The notes under the pieces were generated by a model. That model had not been told where the DNA came from and ran no database searches. It worked only from the letters and a program-made list of their open reading frames with translations. The translations under genes and the position numbers were made by a program. From a virus, in the IMG/VR virus record IMGVR_UViG_3300028666_000012, positions 1-40,817 of that record: a DNA stretch of 40,817 nucleotides; one strand, given 5' to 3'. Within the stretch, counting starts at the first letter, position 1; each line of letters starts with the position of its first letter. This document shows, piece by piece, positions 36,641 to 40,817 of the stretch.

Positions 36641-37145
36641 AGGACATGCACCATATTTAGGTTGCGAGAAGGGCGCTCCGTATGGATTTTTAGGTAAGCC
36701 TGAAAGCTCCTGGACAGAAGAAGAAGCTATCCAATTAGGAATAGATCTTGTTCAATGGCATTTCTTGAGTAGAAAGAATATCTGGAGAAATGTATTTTTC
36801 ACTGAAATTGCTCAAATAGATCTTCGATTAGTTGCAGATTTAGAAAAAAGATATTCCGGATTTAAGAAGTTTACGGATAGGTCTAGACAGATTCAGGAAT
36901 CTAGATTAGTAGATTTGCCTTTGGATAAATCACCTAAAGGAATTGATGGCTATCATTCTAGGTGGATTCTTGCTCGACACCATAAAGGAGAATGGGAAGA
37001 TAAGCCATTAATCATAAATGAAGAGCAAGAGACAAAGATCACTCAGTCTATGGATGCGGTATCATTCTTGCAATCTAAAGCTGCGGAGGTTGCCTCTGAT
37101 TTAAATAATGCTGATAGCAATATCAATAGTGCTGAGAAATCATAA
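36627..37145 (+). CDS. Probable terminase small subunit (172 aa)
   Basis: GAAGGTG lies 6 nt before the ATG. The protein starts MASSKGHAPYLGCEKGAPYG and has a helical core with FFTEIAQIDLRLVADLEKRY and FTDRSRQIQESRLV, then a basic/acidic C-terminus ending NSAEKS. Size and place right before the large terminase fit the DNA-recognition subunit, as in P22 gp3. No direct family signature is certain. About 100 bp of its 3' end is overlapped by a minus-strand gene. Confidence 0.65.
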   Translation: MASSKGHAPYLGCEKGAPYGFLGKPESSWTEEEAIQLGIDLVQWHFLSRKNIWRNVFFTEIAQIDLRLVADLEKRYSGFKKFTDRSRQIQESRLVDLPLDKSPKGIDGYHSRWILARHHKGEWEDKPLIINEEQETKITQSMDAVSFLQSKAAEVASDLNNADSNINSAEKS

Positions 37146-37258
37146 TGAGATATGGGTGAAACTAATGCATATGCTGGCATCTTCTCAATGTTAAGATTCA
37201 TTTCGTCCAGCATTTCAATTAGATCTTGTTTCGTTGGCTTCTTAACTTCTTCTGTCAT
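37043..37258 (-). CDS. Antisense small protein between terminase genes (71 aa)
   Basis: GGAG lies 5-6 nt before the ATG on the minus strand. The protein (VKKPTKQDLIEMLDEMNLNI, then EKMPAYALVSPISHYDFSAL and a hydrophobic helix LLILLSALF) has normal protein character up to about residue 53. The last 18 residues lie opposite the small terminase gene. From memory, similar proteins (PTK-x-E-L...LDE...NIEKLP...YDL) occur near phage packaging genes. It sits so that its ribosome site occupies the bases just ahead of the large terminase start. Confidence 0.58.
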   Translation of the reverse strand: MTEEVKKPTKQDLIEMLDEMNLNIEKMPAYALVSPISHYDFSALLILLSALFKSEATSAALDCKNDTASID

Positions 37259-37267
37259 TTTATCTCC

Positions 37268-38548
37268 ATGAATAATAAAGAGCCATTCTCACCGAAACAG
37301 CTAGATTTTATCAAGAATTCTACAAAGAAATGGAATTTAGCTCATGGATCAGTCCGAACGGGAAAAACAGTATGTACAGTATTTGCTTTTATGCACGCTG
37401 TATATAACTGTCCTGATTCTCAAATTTACATTGTTGGTCATACTTTTGACACGGCTTACCGCAACGTCGTAAGGATGTTGATGGAAAGTCCGGAGATGGA
37501 GATCTTCCGCCCGTTTTGTACATGGTCAGGAAAGAAACTATACTTCAGAGATAAAGTTATTACTATATTAGGTGCCAAGGATACCGGGTCTATCGGTAAT
37601 TTTCAGGGCCTGACAATTTCTTTAGTTTATTGCGATGAGATGACATTGTATCCGGAAAGCATTATAGATATGATTGACTCTCGTTTATCCCTTCCTCATA
37701 GTAGGGGATTTGCTGCAATGAACCCTAGCCATCCTAAACATAAAGTTAAGCAATGGATTGATAAATCCGAACAGGGAGATCCAAATTATTATTCATTACA
37801 CTTTACGCTCGCCGATACTCCTTATGTTACAGAAGATTATAAAAACCGTATTCGTGATAGTTCCACTGGTATTTTTCATAAGCGTAATTACCTTGGTTTA
37901 TGGTGTCTTGCTGAAGGGGCTATTTTTGATTTCTTCGAGCCTAAAATCTATGTTAAACAAAAGCCCCCTGCTGCTGCTGAGTATTGGGTTGCCGGTATTG
38001 ATTACGGGGCATCTAATCCTTTTGCCTGTCTCCTTATTGGCGTATCTACTGGAAAGTATACTCAATCGGGTAAAGTGATGTGGGTTGAGAAAGAATATTA
38101 TTGGGATCATAAGAAGCGTGAGAAGCAAAAGACAAACAGTGAATTGGCTGATGATGTACAGAATTTCTTGCAGGATTACGATGTTAAACAAATCTACATT
38201 GACCCAAGTGCCGCCTCTTTTAAGACAGAGTTGAGACGTCGTGGCATGCATACCGTAGATGCTAATAACGATGTCGAGGATGGTATTAATATCATGACCT
38301 CAGAAATGAAACGTGGTGTCTTATTTGTTTGTGCTGAATGCAAGAATCTAATCAAAGAGATAGAATCCTACGTATGGGATAATAAGGCATCTGAAAGAGG
38401 ATATGATGAGCCGGTTAAACGAGATGACCACGCTATTGATGCTTTGAGATATGTTATAGCAACACATAAAGTTGCAACCTATGAGCCATACAAACACAAT
38501 CCCGTCGAATATCAAAACAATAGATTTAAATCTGTTTTTGGTCGTTAA
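37268..38548 (+). CDS. Terminase large subunit (426 aa)
   Basis: It packages DNA with an ATPase and cuts it with an RNase H-like nuclease. Walker A is GSVRTGKT (27-34), Walker B LVYCDE (119-124), and the nuclease acids are Asp245 (GIDYG), Asp312 (YIDPS) and Asp387/Asp391 (RDDHAIDALRY). Domain order is complete for the family. The start ATG at 37268 has no Shine-Dalgarno on the plus strand; the bases ahead are the antisense gene's ribosome site. A TTG at 37226 in frame is an alternative but gives an atypical N-terminus. Confidence 0.93.
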   Translation: MNNKEPFSPKQLDFIKNSTKKWNLAHGSVRTGKTVCTVFAFMHAVYNCPDSQIYIVGHTFDTAYRNVVRMLMESPEMEIFRPFCTWSGKKLYFRDKVITILGAKDTGSIGNFQGLTISLVYCDEMTLYPESIIDMIDSRLSLPHSRGFAAMNPSHPKHKVKQWIDKSEQGDPNYYSLHFTLADTPYVTEDYKNRIRDSSTGIFHKRNYLGLWCLAEGAIFDFFEPKIYVKQKPPAAAEYWVAGIDYGASNPFACLLIGVSTGKYTQSGKVMWVEKEYYWDHKKREKQKTNSELADDVQNFLQDYDVKQIYIDPSAASFKTELRRRGMHTVDANNDVEDGINIMTSEMKRGVLFVCAECKNLIKEIESYVWDNKASERGYDEPVKRDDHAIDALRYVIATHKVATYEPYKHNPVEYQNNRFKSVFGR

Positions 38549-38568
38549 ACGTTAATAAATCATATCAC

Positions 38569-38593
38569 TAGACATAACCTAAAGTTTTGTCTA
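38569..38593. promoter_or_regulatory. Palindrome between terminase and portal
   Basis: TAGACA (38569-38574) and TGTCTA (38588-38593) pair, with inner AAC/GTT extending the stem past one mismatch. The T-rich end with a TATATT just after could also provide a -10 box. It is either an operator for a late promoter or a weak terminator of the terminase transcript. Confidence 0.4.
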
Positions 38594-38624
38594 TATTGTA
38601 TTTATTCAATTTAGAGAGGTAATC

Positions 38625-40766
38625 TTGAGCTTCTACGCCCCACCTTGGAATAATAATCTAGAGCCTAATCAAGGTAATGTTAGACAGTGGCTTGATAACT
38701 TATACAGCAAGTTTCAGCCTATTGAACAATCTCGTTGGAATCAATCTAACATTGATACTCTATTCTACGCTGGTTCTCAAGAGTTCATTAACCGTAACTT
38801 CAGTTTCACGGGAAATAACACCGCAAGCAATTATCAGTTTAATTTGATAGCCCAGCCAATTAACATGATAACCGGATTTGAGAGACAAAAAAGAAAGAAC
38901 TTTTCATATGTACCCTGCGAAGGTTCTGACCCTCAAACTACAGATCAATATACAAAGTTAATTACTCATTGCGCTAATATGGGCGATATTCATGAAATTA
39001 AGTCTAAAGCAAAAGAGCTTGCAGCTATTTCAGGAATGGTATTACTTCAACCATATTTAGACTACTCAGGAGATGATCAGGCACAGGGTGATCTTAAGGT
39101 TAAGGTGTGGGAATACAACTCGTTTCTAATGGACCCATATTGGAGAACTGACATTAACAATGCTCAGTACATATGGTGTCAGGAATATATTAGCAAGAAA
39201 GAGGCTGAGGATAGATTCCCCGATAAGTTAGAATCTATTGGCCCTATGTCAGGTACACCACAAAGATATGGTAATTTCTATTTCCTTCCAGAGAATTACA
39301 ATATGAGCCGTAATGACCTCATGGTGTTGTCTTACGTATGGTACAAATGGAAGAAAAAGAAGCAGCGTCTTTACAGTAAATCTAGGAATCAATTCTTCGA
39401 CTTTGGTAAAGAGGCTAATATAGAAGAGATTATTTATAATATTCCTGATATGGAAATTGTAACTGTAGAGGTTCCATGCTGGAAATTAGCCACAGTTCTT
39501 AACGATCAATTGATGTTCCAAGGAGATAATCCACTTGGATTTGATGGATGTCCATTTATCCCTTACTTCTGGAACTACGACCCTCATATTCCTCAGTTTG
39601 ATTTACGCGTGAGGTCTCTAGTACGCCCAATGAGATCTGCTCAATTCTTATTTAACCATAAGATAATCAACAATGCAGATATCACAGAAGCGACTATCAA
39701 TGCAGGTTGGAAGAGAAAGGTTGGAGCTGTAGCCAATGAAGATAATCTTAAGAAGTCTGGCCAAGGATATGATGTTATAATCAATGAAGGTTATGAGCTT
39801 ACAGACTGCGAAAAGATTATTCCAAGTGGTGTTCCTGAATCTGATTTAGCGTTAGCTGATCAATTCATGAACCTAATCTATTCTACTTCTGGGATAAACT
39901 TAGAAAACTGGTCTGCTCAACAAGAGAAAGGGGTTTCAAGTTTAACTGTTCTATTGAAGCAAGCCGCTAATCTAATGGTGTTCCAGAAGTATTTTGATCA
40001 GTGGGACTATTCTGATAAAATGCTAGGTTCAATATTACTTCAGATAGTCCTTAACAATTGGAACGCTGAGAAAGTTAAACTAATGATTGGGGAAGAGCCT
40101 TCACCATTCTTCTATAGCAAGATATTCTCTAAGTTTCAGGTATTGGTTGAAGAGTCTGATTTAACGCCTACTCAACAGAACTTGCAAGCTCAGCAAATGA
40201 TGGATATTAACGCAACATTCGGTAGAGAAGTATTCCCTCCTTCAATGATAATTCCTAAACTGAATATTACCGGTAAAGGCGAGATCATACCATACCTTGA
40301 AGAGCAAGAACATAAAGCGGCAGCAGTTGAATCAGAAGCGCAGAACATCCAGCATACTGTCGAAGAGATGAAAATCAAACAACTTATGGCTCAGATACAT
40401 AACCAATTGTCTCAAGCTCGTGAACGCGATTCTAGATCTGAATCTAACGTCGGTCTATTCGAAGAGCGTATGTCAATGATCAGTAAAAACCATAGCCTAG
40501 CAACTAAAGAGAAAGTTGAGGCATTAGGTAAATTGCTTGAGACTATACAGAAATTCGGTGAATTAGAGACATTTCTACAGGCTAATAATCTTGATGCTGT
40601 TAAATACGACGAAGAAGAGCAAGAAAAGATAACCCGTCAACAAGTAGAAAGAAACGAAGCATCTAAGAGATTTATAGAGCAATTGATGGGAAGTCAACCA
40701 AGCAATCAGAATCAACAACAGAATCAGCAACAAAACTCTTCTCAGAATATGATGGCGATGTTATAA
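38625..40766 (+). CDS. Portal protein, P22-like (713 aa), TTG start
   Basis: The portal is the dodecameric DNA entry ring. The protein begins with TTG at 38625, preceded by AGAGAGG at 6-7 nt; no ATG gives a complete N-terminus. The length (713) is close to P22 gp1 (725). Features: QFNLIAQPINMITGFERQKR (70-90), NSFLMDPYWR (wing/clip), long stem helices around 390-470 (FDLRVRSLVRPMRSAQFLFN; SGINLENWSAQQEKGVSSLT), then a coiled-coil barrel-like C-terminus with Gln/Asn-rich tail (NQNQQQNQQQNSSQN). The gene crosses the join of the circular genome. Confidence 0.88.
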   Translation: MSFYAPPWNNNLEPNQGNVRQWLDNLYSKFQPIEQSRWNQSNIDTLFYAGSQEFINRNFSFTGNNTASNYQFNLIAQPINMITGFERQKRKNFSYVPCEGSDPQTTDQYTKLITHCANMGDIHEIKSKAKELAAISGMVLLQPYLDYSGDDQAQGDLKVKVWEYNSFLMDPYWRTDINNAQYIWCQEYISKKEAEDRFPDKLESIGPMSGTPQRYGNFYFLPENYNMSRNDLMVLSYVWYKWKKKKQRLYSKSRNQFFDFGKEANIEEIIYNIPDMEIVTVEVPCWKLATVLNDQLMFQGDNPLGFDGCPFIPYFWNYDPHIPQFDLRVRSLVRPMRSAQFLFNHKIINNADITEATINAGWKRKVGAVANEDNLKKSGQGYDVIINEGYELTDCEKIIPSGVPESDLALADQFMNLIYSTSGINLENWSAQQEKGVSSLTVLLKQAANLMVFQKYFDQWDYSDKMLGSILLQIVLNNWNAEKVKLMIGEEPSPFFYSKIFSKFQVLVEESDLTPTQQNLQAQQMMDINATFGREVFPPSMIIPKLNITGKGEIIPYLEEQEHKAAAVESEAQNIQHTVEEMKIKQLMAQIHNQLSQARERDSRSESNVGLFEERMSMISKNHSLATKEKVEALGKLLETIQKFGELETFLQANNLDAVKYDEEEQEKITRQQVERNEASKRFIEQLMGSQPSNQNQQQNQQQNSSQNMMAML

Positions 40767-40817
40767 GGTTATAATTAAACGAGGCTAATAATGCCTCTAA
40801 AAAAATGGGGTGTATTA
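40691..40817. repeat. Direct terminal repeat, right copy
   Basis: Identical to bases 1-127. It contains the portal gene's 3' end (stop 40764-40766) and the first bases leading to the gene at 127. Together with the left copy it allows the contig to be closed into a 40,690-bp circle. Confidence 0.95.

Noticed and set aside
1-40817. 127-bp repeat as a T7-like physical terminal repeat
   Set aside because: The repeat is arbitrary coding sequence, and its length fits an assembly k-mer; the headful-type portal and terminase also argue against it.

Overview
The window looks like one complete tailed-phage genome of about 40.7 kb. Its last 127 bases (40691-40817) are identical to its first 127, and the portal gene runs across that join, so the contig reads as a closed circle of 40,690 bp. 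Base composition is AT-rich, roughly one third G+C by eye. The gene set points to a short-tailed (podovirus-type) virus: P22-like portal, large terminase, N4-gp56-type major capsid protein, head-tail adaptor, one very large nozzle-like protein, three ejection-type proteins and a tail-fibre array, with no tape measure, sheath or tube gene. I see no integrase, DNA polymerase, RNA polymerase, tRNA, CRISPR array or clear endolysin. The host is not determinable here; a Gram-negative host is suggested by the lipoprotein signals, the P22-like tail machine and the trimeric adhesin-like fibres.

Layout. (a) 36.6-40.8 kb and 0-1.1 kb, plus strand: small and large terminase, portal, small head-associated proteins. 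A small antisense gene lies between the terminase genes. (b) 1.1-2.6 kb, minus strand: four accessory genes with their own promoter, set inside the structural module. (c) 2.65-5.5 kb, plus: scaffold-like protein, a 238-nt hairpin-rich leader, then the major capsid gene. That gene is split into four coding pieces by a 38-nt hairpin insert and two group I-like introns (354 and 582 nt), each intron carrying small unrecognised ORFs. (d) 5.5-17.8 kb, plus: head decoration, adaptor, nozzle and ejection proteins. (e) 17.8-18.1 kb, minus: a ribbon-helix-helix repressor with a palindromic operator, followed by a 29-residue membrane peptide. (f) 18.2-21.9 kb, plus: four fibre/adhesin genes, the last with an intramolecular chaperone domain, then a terminator. 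(g) 22.1-31.7 kb, minus: an early operon of about 28 small, tightly coupled genes, including a YqaJ exonuclease, a RecT-like annealing protein and an apparent RNA-repair set (RNA ligase, PNKP-like phosphatase, metallophosphoesterase), with many tiny cysteine-rich proteins. (h) 31.7-31.9 kb: a divergent control region with paired operators. (i) 31.9-36.6 kb, plus: Cro-like repressor, replication initiator, RusA-like resolvase, small lipoproteins and DNA-binding proteins leading into packaging.

The most unusual part is the capsid gene. Two introns can be placed exactly, because P1 (exon/guide) and P10 (guide/3' exon) pairings, a U at each 5' splice site and a terminal G all agree with restoring the capsid frame. 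A third, much smaller interruption of 38 nt is bounded by a perfect 6-bp inverted repeat and is not explained by group I splicing. The phage also carries an RNA ligase and end-healing enzymes. A link between those enzymes and removal of the 38-nt insert is speculation, but testable.
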